DNA from: Nipponacmea schrenckii
Lineage: Eukaryota > Mollusca > Gastropoda > Lottiidae
Direction: 5' to 3'
Assembly (NCBI GenBank): GCA_030562195.1
Contig: CM060201.1
Location: forward strand, 18,984,454-19,048,453
DNA: 64,000 nucleotides
In this document: piece after piece, positions 11,470 to 23,869 of the stretch
Numbering within the stretch: position 1 is the stretch's first letter
Layout of the letters: each line of letters starts with the position of its first letter
Translations under genes and position numbers: made by a program
The notes under the pieces: model-generated
The model's database searches: none
What the model was told of the DNA's origin: nothing
The model's input: only the letters and a program-made list of their open reading frames with translations

Positions 11470-11903
11470 ATGGCGGGGTATTTGACAGAATCATCATCAG
11501 ATGAAGAATTTTCAAGCAATAGGGGACAATCGGGGGGTGGGATTCAACCATACAGATTTGAACCTGCTTGTCAAAACCGCAAGGAATCAGCAGTTCTAGA
11601 CAGCGAAGAGGAAGTTGGAAACGACCCATTTACTCACGGAATTAATTTCGGTAGCCGTGTTGGGCAACCTGCCAATGAGTGGTGTACGTGTGATCGTTGT
11701 GCTGCCATGGCCAGCCCAGTTATGAACATATGTTGCCATGAGCTGGAAGAACTGGAACCTAAGCTTTACACCGACGACTTGGACTGTATATTATTGCACA
11801 GGGATTTTAATGTAGTGGTTCTGGAAGAGGCTGTATTGAGAACAGCATTGGTTGGAATGAAGGATGTAAAACGTACGTCTTTTGTTGAACCAATTAAGGA
11901 ACG
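11470..11903 (+). CDS. P2X7 C-terminal-like cysteine domain protein, first exon
   Basis: The start is an ATG in good context (aacATGG). The Ser/Asp/Glu-rich leader is followed by EWCTCDRCAAM, a CC pair (ICCHELEEL), then DCILLHRDF and VVVLEEAVLRTALVGM. This is the order WC-C--C, CC-E, CI...F, VL...L found in the cytoplasmic C-terminal 'ballast' domain of P2X7 receptors; in P2X7 itself the domain has zinc and nucleotide sites. There is no membrane segment, so this is not an ion channel. Stand-alone versions occur widely in invertebrate genomes. The exon probably ends at the donor AACG|gtaagc; reading through meets TAA at 11905. The usual continuation (YR...CAYR region) was not found nearby. Confidence 0.7.
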
Positions 11904-12019
11904 GTAAGCAAACTCACCACAGATTTAGGCAAGCCTACAACTACAGCCAGCAGGCCCATTCCTTACAGTCCCTACACGATCCCCTCGACAGTTGAAAATC
12001 GATCATAAAAGTGACTATA

Positions 12020-12130
12020 AATACTGCTTTCCTGGCAAAATTTCCCTCATTGCACACTGCATGGTGTTTACCCATCCTCATTACTCACAGGTGCAGAATA
12101 TAAAACTCCATTTAATTTAATTTATAAAAA
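12020..12130 (+). repeat. Dispersed repeat copy ('CTCATTGCAC..TGCATGG' family)
   Basis: It contains 'ctcattgcacactgcatgg', 'aggtgcagaatataaaactc' and a 'catttaattta' end. Related text recurs at 19409-19500 and more weakly at 28950-28990 and 55505-55650. Copy ends were not defined; it may be a short interspersed or MITE family. Confidence 0.4.
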
Positions 12131-12332
12131 ATAAAACGACGAGTCGACTTGTAAGGAAGTAAACAAATAAATAATCGTCTATATGTCAATTCGTCTACTC
12201 TACAAGTCTTAGTCTACAGTTAACTCATCAACAAAGTAAGACGGAATGCCTTGTAATCGTTATTTCTAGACTACAATTAATAATCGGCTGTCCGATAATC
12301 GAATCGGGGTCAGCTAGTTTAGGCCTACATAC

Positions 12333-12713
12333 CTTTAGTTTGCTCCGAGCAGCATTTCTGATTCTGCGACTCATTACACTCGTAGATGGCGATTTTTCGA
12401 CAGGCCTTTTCGGTGTTGAACTTGAAGGCGGAGAATCAAAGAAAATTGAAGGAACAGCATTGGCATTTAGCACTGGCTCGGGAAGGAATCCTAAATTATG
12501 TTTCACAATACTTTCTGAGTAGTCTTCAAAGGACTTAAAATGTTCACTACAAACACGGGCATGGGGATTCTTCGGCTCTGGTCGGGCACATTTGGCAAGC
12601 CACTGCTGTCGAATGTGCTTTCTTCGCTTACCAGTTGGTAGAAGATGAAACCGGGCTTTTCGTGGATTGTTCCTATCCGAATTTGTACAATGCTTCGCGA
12701 TACAGTAAGGCAT
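12333..12713 (-). CDS. THAP domain protein, first exon
   Basis: Reads leftward from the ATG at 12713. It is a C2CH THAP DNA-binding domain: MPYCIAKHC (Cys pair), FHLLP, WLAKC, and CSEHFKSFEDY with the C-x2-H pair, followed by FLPEPVLNANAVPSIFF, the conserved AVPTIF-type box. This covers the usual domain length of about 80-90 residues. A Ser/Pro-rich basic linker follows. The exon ends after 127 codons in phase 0 at AAG|gtatgt (donor at 12332-12331); reading through gives a stop at 12228. THAP domains bind DNA in host factors and in P-type transposases. No downstream exon was recognised, so the gene may be truncated. Confidence 0.75.
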
Positions 12714-12759
12714 GAAATGTACGTTTAGTCGATAGGCCTAAGTGTGTTGATTTGATTAG

Positions 12760-12848
12760 AGTCAAAATGGCGCCGAGCTTGGAATACGCTTAGTTTGCGT
12801 CACTTCCGCCCAAATAAGTCACGTGACTGGTCAAAATGGCGGCAGCCA
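12760..12848 (-). promoter_or_regulatory. YY1-like and E-box cluster upstream of the THAP exon
   Basis: On the reverse strand GCCGCCATTTTGA and GTCACGTGAC lie 105-135 bp before the THAP ATG, with a further GGCGCCATTTTGAC at about 12774-12761. It mirrors the cluster at 11357-11411. Confidence 0.5.
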
Positions 12849-13705
12849 GGTGATTGATGTAATTTGTTAATCAATCGGCTTAAAAATATTGATAACGTCG
12901 TCAGACCCGCCCAATATTCTTTTGGTAGATTGTTTTCTTTATTTGATTTTCATGGGAACTTAGTCTGTTATACAATACCCCCTCACTGTCCCTGTCCCTG
13001 TCCTACTCTTGTTTCGGCCCTGCTGATTCCTTCCCGTTCTTCCTAAACCTACAGGCAGTAGATAAAAGTGCAACTGTTTATGAGTTTATTTTTTCTATGA
13101 TGTATTTCTAACAATTTATAATTATGGTAAAATCTGTTAAACAAATGTTCATATTTGTTTTAAAGGTGCACACCTTTCAATACTAGATAAATATTGTAGT
13201 ATGCTTTAAAATTCTAGTAAATAAAAGATTAATTGCAAACTCATTTAGCAAATCCTTGATCATTTTTGCTATAATCTGTCTATTAACCACAATTTTAAAC
13301 TGTAAAAAGTGTCAGCAGAAACAGACATAATCAGCCTAAGTAAGTGACACAGGTTATCTTTCCCCAGATATTAGTAGGGTTTGGGGTGGATGTTTTTTTT
13401 TTATAATAAATAGTATGTTGCATTATGATTTACAAAAGCCATCCGTTCTGATATGATATAATTGACTGTGTCATGAACAAAATTGAATATTATCACTTTT
13501 GAATGAAGAAAAAACTTGTCTGGAAAATGAAGCTATATCAACATCTCAGTATGACAGCAATAACAAGGCCTCATGTTTTACAATATTAGGTGTCGTGTGT
13601 CCTAATTACAAACACATACATTGTCTGACCTTAAAACACAAGAACAGAGGGTGGTGTACTAAATCACTATATGTTACCTTTAAAGATACAACTTTAACTA
13701 AGTCT

Positions 13706-13902
13706 TAATAATGATAACTAAGTTTTATGGAATGACAATAACTGAGTTTATTTATTCTGCGACGTTTCAACAAGTGTCCTCTTGTCGTTATCAAGCATAT
13801 TGATCTTCCTGCTTGATAACGACAAGAGGACACTTGTTGAAACCTCACAGAATAAATAAACTCAGTTATTGTTATTCCTTAAAACTTAGTTATTATTATT
13901 AT
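13706..13902. mobile_element. Foldback/MITE-like hairpin element (arms about 92 bp)
   Basis: Arm 1 (13706-13797) and arm 2 (13810-13902) are near-perfect reverse complements separated by about 12 bp. Shared blocks include GCTTGATAACGACAAGAGGA, CACTTGTTGAAAC and AATAAATAAACTCAGTTATT. Motifs such as 'TGATAACGAC...GTTGAAACGTC' resemble the palindromic ends scattered by several invertebrate elements, including Penelope-like ones; that assignment is a guess. No target duplication was identified. Confidence 0.75.
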
Positions 13903-15413
13903 ACTACCAATTACTAAATGCCATATAAAGAATATAAGAAAACTAAGTCTTAACTTTATATGGGATTAAAGCTCCAATATAGTATGTGACATGGCAGGGT
14001 ATGTTCACACTGTTACGCCTGATGCCATTCTTCTAATTGTGTTATCAACCTGGTTTCTCGTTTTAATTTATTTGATATATTTATTTTAACAAGGTGTGTT
14101 TTTTTAATATTAAACTCATATATTTACACACTGTGCAGATGTATCCTAAATTACCACATATTTAAAAGTAGTAAAATATTTAAAAAGGCTTATTTTTTTT
14201 ATTTCACCTTAAATTATCAAGAATTTGAATTTTATATAAACAACACACAAGAGAACACAATCATACAAATTAATTTTAAGAAACACTATCAAACCCCCTA
14301 AAAACTTTTTTTGAGAGGTCACTGTAAGCATCTTTTGTGATGTATACTTCTCTCTTGAGTTTCTATGCAGGTTTAACAAATGAGGATTTGTTTATGAATA
14401 TATAGGTAAAAACAAAACTTTAATCTGATAGATATAATCCAGAATGCTAAATATCTCACCTACAAGACCTTTAAATAAAAAACATCCCTAAAGAATGTAT
14501 GATATAGACACCATACGACTTATACTGTATAGTCAATGGTAGTATATTTCCTCCAGATGTTGATTATCAACTCAGTAACGGCCTAGCACTGGCCAGCCAC
14601 CACTTTTACCACTGGAGCTAATATCACTCAAACATCTATTAATCTACACCAGTATTCATATAACATTCCATTATGGAACCACTTTAAGTGCTGGGATATT
14701 AATTTTCGAATATGTGATATGGATATACTTTCGTATTATGGATATATAGCAACATAACTTTAAAAGTAAGTATACTGGTAATTATGAGGCATTGTGACAT
14801 AAATATGTATGCTGCCATCTATATATTTGTGTATTTTAGACACATGATTATAAGATAACCTGGTCTGATAATTTTGTCAATATATTCCGACCAAACCATG
14901 TTGCCTTTTCATTCATGGACATTGAGAAAAGTTTAAGGTTAAATTCTGTTATATTTCTGATATGACATTTAAAAATGTTTCAATTGAATGTGTTTAAAAT
15001 CTGATAAATTTGAGATAAAACATCACATCTCTCTTTATGATAAGCTACAAAAATGCATGAAGGCATTCCTAAAAATTGAATGTTTATAAGTGGTGAAGAT
15101 GTACTGTTTTAATATTAACTTTACCCAAATTATCATGTTTTAACAGTTATTAATTTGCTAGTTTTAATTTGATTATGTTTGTCTGTCAAGTCTGATTGTA
15201 GTTGTAAAATGTTTGGTAGTGGTGTCAGTCTTCCTGAATAATTTCTGTTAAAACAGTTCTGGGTTTGTTATATGATGGTATACATTACTACAACAATATA
15301 TTTTGCTAGGTCATGTTAGATTACATTCCATGATACAGTTAGTGACATTACCTACTTATACATAGGAGTTTAATCTAAGGCTGTCAGTGCTTCAGGTTGG
15401 GAAGATCCCTTAA

Positions 15414-15880
15414 AGGGATAATAGGCATTAGAACGAACATAAAATTTTAAGTTCACTCAAATTTGGACAATAACAGTATATATCTATCTGTGGACTTACC
15501 TATACATCAAAATCCCTCTAAAACCCGATAAATCCCAAAAATAAAGTAGTTAATCATAAAACGCTTGAGCCATCCATCAAGCGATTTTCAAATCGTGTAA
15601 ATATAAAGGGAAGTAACTCTAACATGTGGGTATTCACGCGTCCTTGACCCCTACTGTTGAATTCCGCAATGATGTTTTTGCGTTGATTTACCAGACGCTT
15701 TTATTCTCAAACTGAATGGAATTGTCGCTGGCTCACTTTTTTTTAAAATTCCGAATATAGTTTTATTGTGGCTTTTTAAAATTTTTAAAAAGTGTGGGAT
15801 GCATACTTATTTAACTAATAGTCAATATGAAACACAAATATAAGCCGTAGGACGAGTGTAATCTAATGCCTATTATCCCT
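15414..15880. mobile_element. TTAA-flanked MITE with 19-bp perfect TIRs
   Basis: TTAA at 15410-15413 and 15881-15884 brackets a 467-bp element. Its ends are AGGGATAATAGGCATTAGA and the exact reverse complement, which matches for 19 bp. The TTAA duplication suggests mobilisation by a piggyBac- or Kolobok-type transposase. There is no coding sequence. The interior has more CpG (tcacgcgtccttgacc) than the surrounding intron. The ends differ from those of the 9.36-10.05 kb element, so it is a separate family. Confidence 0.88.
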
Positions 15881-17809
15881 TTAACAATTGAAAATAGAAT
15901 GAGTAGGCTAATGATGTTGCATTTGACAAACTTTATCTTATTGAACACTGCTTGGTCTTGCCTTTAGGAAGGCCATTTTATTTCATATCTTTTATAGATT
16001 CAGGTCCTATAACAGGTATTTTCCCAAAAGCTACCTGCATATTGGCAAATACATCCGTTGTATATACAATAAATGAATGATGTTTATATTCTCTATAGAT
16101 TGATATGTTTAACAAATAAACTAGTACATTTATCATATTTATTTATTATTAGTAAACATAATAACATTGTTTTCTATGGTGGCTTGTTTAGGACTTCCGA
16201 TAATCTGGTTCATAATCCAGTTTAGAGATTTCCCTGTGGTGAAGACTAATTTATTTCAAAGCTTGCAGCAGATGCATAAATTATTTAAGATAAATATAAC
16301 CAATGCCAATAGACAAGAGTAATAAGTAAAGGGTTTCCAAAACCAGGTCATCAGCTTTTTGTCATGTTTTTGCTAGACGTACTGTATTTAGAAAACTTGA
16401 TTTCATAACAACACCTTAATCAGAATAACCTAATCATTGTGAAATTTAAACTTAACATTGTATTTGTCATTACATTTATTCATTATTTTAGGGTCTCTGA
16501 TGCCTGGTGTATTTATTGTCTTAGGTAATACTCTCTTTTCTGTGAGTGGCTGAACGATGAGGAACATGACTAAATTATATTGGATGCTTCACTGATTCAT
16601 GTTTTGAACATGACCAATCTCTGATGTTTAATCATTCATTTATCTGGACACATATCCTACACCAACCACCATAGTGGATGTATGTAATGATTATTATGTA
16701 TTTTAACTTAGCCTAAAACCATGGATCTATTTAAACCTGTAGTCTAACTGAGAAATGATTCTTTTTGCTGAATATTGAACTGAAAAGGGGTTTGAAACAA
16801 TTGTTCAAGCTGAAATTGGCTTACAAGTATGTTGAATTAACAGCATTGATACAATTCCTGAAATATATTACAAATTTAATGGAATTAAGATGTTTGGAAA
16901 GTTGTTTGGATATGTGAATAGCTGTTGCTATATTCAGTACTAACTCGTAATTAATTGGATTTGAAATGTGGTATATTGTGAAGGTATGTGTTTTTGAATC
17001 ATTATAAAACATCATCACATTAAAACTGTAAATGACTGTAATAATCTTAGATATTATACACAACTCATTATTAGAAGATGGTAGTTCTCTTTCTAGAGTT
17101 AACATTAGCTCTAATGAGTGATTGATTTAGACTCATTTAGAATTATCTTAAGTGATATTTAGTGATAAGAGATGAATTTATTCATGCATCAAGGTTGTAT
17201 GAGAACATTTCGTACCTTTCCCTGTTGATTAGTGTTAAGTTAGATTGAATCAGGTTCTTGATGGATGTATCTGACTATGTTGACATCTGGAAGTGGTAAA
17301 ACAGCAGTAAACCACTTGACTCTTATATTTTGTTGGCATGAAATATGAATATTTTCAGCCTAATAAAAATGGAGTTTTTATGTTCTGAGCATTATAAAAA
17401 ACATGTTGTATTTTAATGGCTTGTTGGTTACATTTGAAGGCAAGTATCACTTCTGGTACCCTGTAGAGGATAATCTCAAACTACTCTTGAGAGTCAGTGT
17501 CATTCTTGTGCCAATACTACAATAGTACATATGTTATGATAGTATTTTTACATCTGGAATGAGTATATCAGTAAGGAAGCACTTAACTGTAGTAGCCTTC
17601 CTGGAAATGTTACCTGGTCATGTTATTCAAGTCTAGAAAAGTGATTGCTTGACACCTTATGTGTTGCTCAGCTCTTGTATTAATGCTGAAGACTGCTCTT
17701 AACACTTGATAACACAATTTTGAAAAGTAAAGATTTTGATTATAGACAGCTCCTGATGTTTATGTGTTTGTCAGCCAGTTTCTATTTTTTACTCCTTGAC
17801 ATTCTGTAG

Positions 17810-17867
17810 AATGTTTATTTCCCTGGCGTATTTCAGTTAATGTTTATTTACCTGGCGTATTTCAGTT
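17810..17867. repeat. Two-copy tandem repeat, 29-bp unit
   Basis: The unit 'aatgtttatt..cctggcgtatttcagtt' occurs at 17810 and 17839 with one mismatch. A second local similarity ('attcaacccaaatt' at about 17969 and 18077) lies just downstream. Confidence 0.7.
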
Positions 17868-19408
17868 GTTATCAACTTTTTACAAGTATTCTAACCTTAA
17901 AATACCTTTCATAATCAACATTACATATCATATATATGGACTTTTTTCAGCTAGACTTTACTGGCAAATTCAACCCAAATTGCTTGAACATAACTTTGAT
18001 AACAACATTGACTTTGAGTATACATATACTGAATAAATGTTATTATCATTATTGTTTCAGCCAGACTTAATTGGAAGATTCAACCCAAATTATTATCCCA
18101 AGCGGGCCTTTTTGATTTGGCTCTAGATTGCGAACATTGCCCAAGTTAAATATATAGTACACTGTTCTGAAAATCATAATTATTCCCCAAGATTAATGTT
18201 AGATAATATTTATGTTGAGTGGGAATATCTGAGATAATGAATTAATATGTACAAAGACTATTTTATCTTTTGAATTATTTCAGAAATTTTTTTCACGAGC
18301 TTCCATTAATTTTGCCCAGAAATCCATACACCTGGGAAGAAATCTCGGAATTAGGCTCCTAAGATAATAACTAAGGTTTGTCTTTTACAGATTTAATATA
18401 TATCTGTTATTAATATATTTTTTAGTTTAGAAAGAAATCTAGGTATAAAATGAATCAGTTTTAATCAGTCTGGCTGACCTTATCTGAAGTAGCAGGAATT
18501 CCATTAAAATCTATTTTTAGATATAAGGGTGTTCCCTGTTTTATCAATTTAATAAAATATGGTGTCTATATCAATGTCAGACTTTTATAAACTTTTAAAT
18601 AGGGAAGAAGGAGTATTAAAATATGTTAGAATATTATTTTAATGAATAAAATATTATAAGTCATAAACCTTGGGTAAGTTGATTTCTAGACTTGCAGAAT
18701 GTATTAATGAACATAAAGGCATTTTTTTAGTTTTTACATGGATATATGATTGTCTTTTAACCTATTGGTAGTGCTCTTTTTATTTGTATTAATCTATCAC
18801 CTTGTAAGCTTTCCTTTTAGAATGGAGGAACACCCACAAAAAGAAATGAAATTGTGTCATAAATCTTGACTTAATCTGTAAACTAGTGAATATCAAACTT
18901 TTTCATTTAAATTTTGAAAAGTGCAGGCTAAATGGAGGGACTTTGACAAATCTTTTCTCTCTGATGGATCATTGTGGATTGTTTTTTTCAATTTGTTGAT
19001 GGACACAATATATTAAATCAGTTGCACCTAGAAAGTTACAATTCAACCAGATGTACAGTCTCAATATAAATGTTTATAAATAAAAGTCTAAAATAGTTAC
19101 TGTGTAGGAAGAAACGCCAGTATTCTAAAAATCTGATAATTCTAGAAATGATAGCTTCAGAATTTATTGAACACTGATTCTGTAGATTTGCCAATTATTT
19201 GAAAATTACCCACTAAACATAAAGTTTAACTGAATCTCAATTTTTTTTAATTATATTTTTAAGACAATGATTTCTCAGTAGTGTAAGTGTCTTATTTTGT
19301 GAGGCACTCAGCTGCTGTTCAAAAACAAGCTTGAAAGACTAAAATCTCATGGTAATTTATATTGCAGTTTGCTTTGCATTTCTCATTTTGAAAAAAAGAG
19401 TAACCTAA

Positions 19409-19500
19409 TGCTGTCCTGGAAAATTTGCCTCATTGCACTTTGCATGGCATTTCCCGAAGGTGCACAAGAGTAGGATGTAAAACTCCATTTATTTCATGTT
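19409..19500 (+). repeat. Dispersed repeat copy ('CTCATTGCAC..TGCATGG' family)
   Basis: It carries 'tcctggaaaatttgcctcat', 'tgcactttgcatggcatttc' and 'aggatgtaaaactccattta', in the same order as the copy near 12020-12130. The 3' part (ggatgtaaaactccattt) is the best conserved. Confidence 0.4.
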
Positions 19501-21302
19501 TGAAAGGTCATATGTTTTTCCAAGTGGTGAGGAAAAAACCTTGAACCAGGAAAACTTTGAATTGCCTCCAAGTGGTACATAAAACTACCTTCCACTTTAT
19601 AGATTATATTAGGAATAACAAATAGGAATTAAAACACCAATTTGTAGAAAATAAGACAACAAAACATTTGTTTAAAGCATGGTGATATGTAGTAAGACTC
19701 CATTTCATTTCATTAGCCTAATATGGCACAGTTTGTTTCCAAAAGATTTCATTTGGTCAATAGGGTACAGAAAGTATGATGCTGAAATTAAGCTATGCTA
19801 TTATGAGGCTTTTAGATGATGTAAAACTTTATTTTGTGCCTATTTGATATATTTACATTATTTAAGTGATCCATTTTCACTTTATAATATGTCATGTAAA
19901 TATTATAAACATTTTGTAAGAAAAATGTTTAAAGACTGGTGAAGGGACTGGTTCTTGTTAAAATAGAAGTCAAATTTGGACTGGCAGGGAAACTGGTTTA
20001 GATTTCAGTCAAACTTCATATTTTACCTGTTAACAGTTTACAAAGTTGTTTTTCTGATGATCAGACCCAGTTTATTTTCATTAGACTTTAATATTTGAGG
20101 TTTTATTTTTATCAAAATTTGATTAATTCAAGTGGTTTCCATTGAAGTAGAGGAACCTCTTAGTTACTTTTAGCCAATTAAGTTTAAAATCTCTTAAGGA
20201 GGTATTAGTAAAGGTGTAAAATAAACCAATTTGATATGAGTGAATCTAATTTTATTGATTAATATTATGGCAAGGAATTTTAAATGTTTTTGCTCAAATT
20301 TGGATTTAAATGGAAAATGCCAGGTAAGCCTTTTTTGAAAGTACAGCAAACATGACAAAACTATTATGAAAACAAAATAATTATATTATATTTTTCCCAC
20401 CCATTGAAGTTAGACCTCATAAGTACATAAGATGACTTTTCTACAGCATTTAAGAAGTCTGCTTCTGACTATCGTTGAAATGTAAGTGCTATGATGTAAA
20501 TTTGCATGCAAATCTCTTTAATAGAATTCGATACATTTCAGCAAATGAAAACATACATGAAGCCCCATTTTTATTTCTTCTTCTTTTCAAAAAAACCACC
20601 TCGCTTTGTTTGAGGGTGACATTTCTTCATTTCAGTTCCGCATGACAAATGAATTTCATAAAATATTTTATGAAATAGACTTGATATTTACCTTGAAAAT
20701 TGTACTTGACTTCACTCAAATTGTAAATATTTTAATGAATTGTTCTTTTTCCTAGTTTTCTTAGTTTGAACTTTACTTACAACATTTTAATCTCATTGTA
20801 AAGTTTTTGAATTAAGTTTCCTATTGACTCTAGTTTGTAGTTTGGGTGTTACCAAGTTATACTCTGTTTAGAAATGTGGTGTCAATACTTTTGGTGGTAT
20901 TATAATAAAAATAGACTGATTAAATGGTATTTATGATACAAGCTAGTCAAGGTTCTATAGTTTTGATTGTGTTTTACGAGACTGACTTCCATATATATAA
21001 GAAATGATTCTCAATATAATAATATAACTCAATTGCCATACTTTACTTGATTTGAACATTCCATTATAGTTTATATTTTTTTTTTTTATGCACTATTTTT
21101 TTTAAGCACATTGAAATGGTTTATGTGAAATTACAGGAATTGTAGACTTGAAAAGGGAAACACAAAAATACCAGAGCCTAGAACATTCATCTAAATACCT
21201 TTTGAAAATTATTTCTTTTGTCACAAGAAAATTCAAGTGTGCATGATATATATTGCAAAAACACGTTAATTTTATTGAATTTTATTGTATTCTATTTTTA
21301 GT

Positions 21303-21368
21303 ATGGATTACCGAGATTTTAGAAGGTATTCCTCTTATCAGAGTTTGCCAATTCGTAATTCAAGGGAG
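21303..21368 (+). CDS. Candidate alternative first coding exon of liprin-beta (1)
   Basis: This is an ATG followed by 22 open codons (MDYRDFRRYSSYQSLP, then six more residues ending in RE) and a consensus donor GAG|gtaagc, ending in phase 0. It lies in the intron between exons B and C and would join exon C in frame. A pyrimidine-rich tract with AG at 21300-21301 sits just before the ATG. Entering there from the phase-0 end of exon B reads into TAG after six codons, so this is not an internal coding exon. It more likely carries the start codon of a shorter transcript with a spliced 5' UTR. The peptide is rich in Arg, Tyr and Ser and is not recognised. Confidence 0.5.
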
Positions 21369-22315
21369 GTAAGCAGTGTTAATCTAACTGCCTGCAGTCC
21401 ACTATTATTGAATTGTTGTTAGTAGCTCTAAAGTAGTTTTATAATCTGTTAGTGAATGAACTTTCTAATATCTTTATGTAGCATGTTATAAATATTGAAG
21501 TCAATTTAAGTAAATATTAAATGATTTGTCATCAACAAATTTATCTTTATCTCTATCCATTCTGGTGTCTTGCAACCATAGTCGATCACCTTCCCACTCG
21601 TTATTATGTTATTCTTCACTTATTCTCTTCATAGTTCTTACAGTATTTACCTGCTCATTCTGTCTTCATGTTGACACCCGTTTCAGTTTATTTACACCTT
21701 CCAAAAACAGCCACATGTTAATTCTGCAATAAATGACTTTGAGATTTTCGTTAGTGAAAAAAGTATGAACACTTATGGTAGATTTTAAATACAGTTGTTT
21801 GGTAGATAAACCTTCTAAAGAAAAAGAAACTGTGTTATTATCTCTGATTCCAATGAAAGAATGAAAGGTCTATTATATGTCATTACAATACCTTCAAGAC
21901 TTGTTAAATAATATCCCTGCAAGCTTTTGATATAGGGCCTACATATAAAATACAAGCAGCATGTAACTATTATAATATAAGTTTGAATGTTATATACTCA
22001 CTTTGTTTTGATATCATTACTCGTCTAATATATCTGACATTTATATTAACTATAATCATTACATTTAAATATACCTGTGATATTTCCTCCTACATAATAA
22101 CAATAATTATATACTTATACTGACAACATCTAAATCTTCATCTCTTTCAGACAGGTATTCTGCTCACTGAGGAAGCATTTTCTACATGTTATATTTTGAC
22201 CATTGTAATAGTGACCAGTGTATCAGATGACTTCCAGATCAAGAGGGTCTAAGTCAGTGATGCAATGTTTGTTAATTTTGAGATCAATGCCAATCTGAAT
22301 CCTATGCCTATTTAC

Positions 22316-22440
22316 GCCTTGTAAAGAGGTTTTTTAAAAGTATTATATGTATAATAGCATTGATTTGCATTCCAATTTTCAACATGACAATCTGTTATTC
22401 TTATAATTTCATAGTAAAAGTATAGAAAACCTCTTTACAA
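22316..22440. repeat. Short inverted repeat, 15-bp arms
   Basis: 'ttgtaaagaggtttt' near 22319 is matched by 'aaaacctctttacaa' near 22426. The arms are perfect, with an interior of about 90 bp. It could be a very small MITE or chance. Confidence 0.4.
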
Positions 22441-23009
22441 TCACTTAAATGAAATATGCAGACTGTATATTGTCATAGTTGGAATTGAAGAGACAGTTGA
22501 AATTACATCAACTTTAATGATGAAGGACATAAATTTTTGTATTCAAACTTTCCTATGTTTTACATAGTAATTTTTTAATGTCTATTTCAAACAAAGGCCT
22601 AAACATATGAGATGATATATTGTTTGATGTTAACTCTTTCTGAAAATGTCTTGCATGTGCATCCAATTTTGTGATATTACCTATAGAGTTTAGTTATGTC
22701 TGGCCAACCTATAAGCATGTGTTTTTATTCAGTAGGATGTGTTGTAATTCCTATCATATTCTTCAATTAACACCTACACATATGGCTAAAGATAGAAAGC
22801 CATCAGATACATACATTAGGATGCATGTGTCACATTTTTCTCAATTTAGCCAAGGAAGGAACATTTCTGAATGTCCAATAAGAAGTTACAAAAATAAGGG
22901 AAGCCTGTGTCTATTTTCATCCTATGCAAGTACCATATTTTTCTATTGTAAAGATATCAGGAAGCTCCTGATACTGGAACTATATTCAAAAAGTCAAAAG
23001 TAAAGAAAA

Positions 23010-23160
23010 CGTGGTCAGCCCTGTTGTAAGGTTGGGCTCCGGCTAGTGATCAAGCCCCACCAATAGTCGACTTTCAGGGCTTTGAAGGGGATCACCAGCC
23101 TTGTAGTTTTTGTAAATTTCCTGTGAGACCCCACCCCCAAACTCAAGGCTTTAGCTTGGT
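23010..23160. other. GC-richer island of unknown nature in AT-rich intron
   Basis: The segment runs from 'gtggtcagccctgttg' to 'gaccccacccccaaactcaa' and is distinctly richer in G and C than its flanks. No frame, tRNA-like box or terminal repeat was recognised. It may be an old SINE fragment. Confidence 0.3.
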
Positions 23161-23353
23161 CTTGCTTATAACTATGGACTAAATAGATATACAGAACACA
23201 TATTATAGGTTTTATGGTTATCTATATAAAGTTATCTTCATGAAAATAGATACTTTAAGATCATTTTGAGTGCATTTCAAGAAAACTTATGTCTATTTTG
23301 ACCTTTATCATTAAAGAGTTCAGTTGTACCACACCTTATCTTTGATGTCCAGT

Positions 23354-23869
23354 TAATGTTTACTTTAAACAAGTTTTTAACATCAAGATTTTGGTTTTCT
23401 ACCTGATTCGAACCAATTTTATCAGTTACAAAGAACAAAATATTAAATGCCAATGCTGCTAGTGCTATAGACCTGTTTTATTTCTTTGGTAAATGTTGCA
23501 GTATGAGCATTAAACACAAGCATCTGTAAATTTCGTTTATGATAAATGAATATCAGGCATGAAAGTAGGATTGAATTTGAGGGTGATTTTAAGATACAGA
23601 GTTGTTGTGCTTGTTACTTCCAATTGATTTCAATGGTCTTATTCCCCTACTGCTGAAATGAGTTTCAGATATATTATCAGGATAGTTTTGGTAATGGGAT
23701 TAACTTATCAAAAAGTTAACAGAAAAAGCAAAGCAAAATGATTAACGGCAATATTCCCACAATTTCGAAACACTCGAATTTCAAATATTGTCTTTTAAAT
23801 AATCTGAAGAGCTAGAAACTAGCTCATATAGTAATAAGTTATAGAATATAGGCTTGGCATTTCCTTTAA
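23354..23869 (+). repeat. Long direct repeat, copy 1 (516 bp)
   Basis: It starts 'taatgtttactttaaacaag' and ends 'ggcttggcatttcctttaa'. It is nearly identical to 24549-25042 for the first approximately 430 bp, with small indels and more divergence near the end. The copies flank a 679-bp core. There is no TG...CA boundary, so an LTR identity is not supported. Confidence 0.85.

Larger units (their letters stand above)
11357..12848. mobile_element. Inverted-repeat-bounded unit carrying P2X7-like and THAP exons
   Basis: The outer approximately 55 bp on each side are colinear inverted repeats. Each has TGGC-GCCGCCATTTT, then GTCACGTGA, then a GCG--AAGTGACG block, in the same order and with near-equal spacing (left 11357-11411, right 12848-12793). 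A + strand gene starts just inside the left end and a - strand gene just inside the right end. Inverted ends, a THAP domain (frequent in P, Kolobok and related transposases) and a P2X7-like domain suggest a DNA transposon or its derivative. No clean target-site duplication was seen, so the ends could instead be paired similar promoters. Confidence 0.5.

Noticed and set aside
12340..12522. 60-codon plus-strand frame opposite the THAP exon
   Set aside because: It is the antisense shadow of the THAP coding sequence.
18050..18110. Possible exon after 'ttattgtttcag' at about 18060
   Set aside because: The acceptor looks good, but the sequence that follows repeats nearby non-coding text (17948-17990), with no donor and no conserved peptide.
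22671..23003. 110-codon plus-strand frame
   Set aside because: It is not led by a good ATG context, the Cys/Ser/Tyr mix has no family signature, and there is no splice or promoter support.
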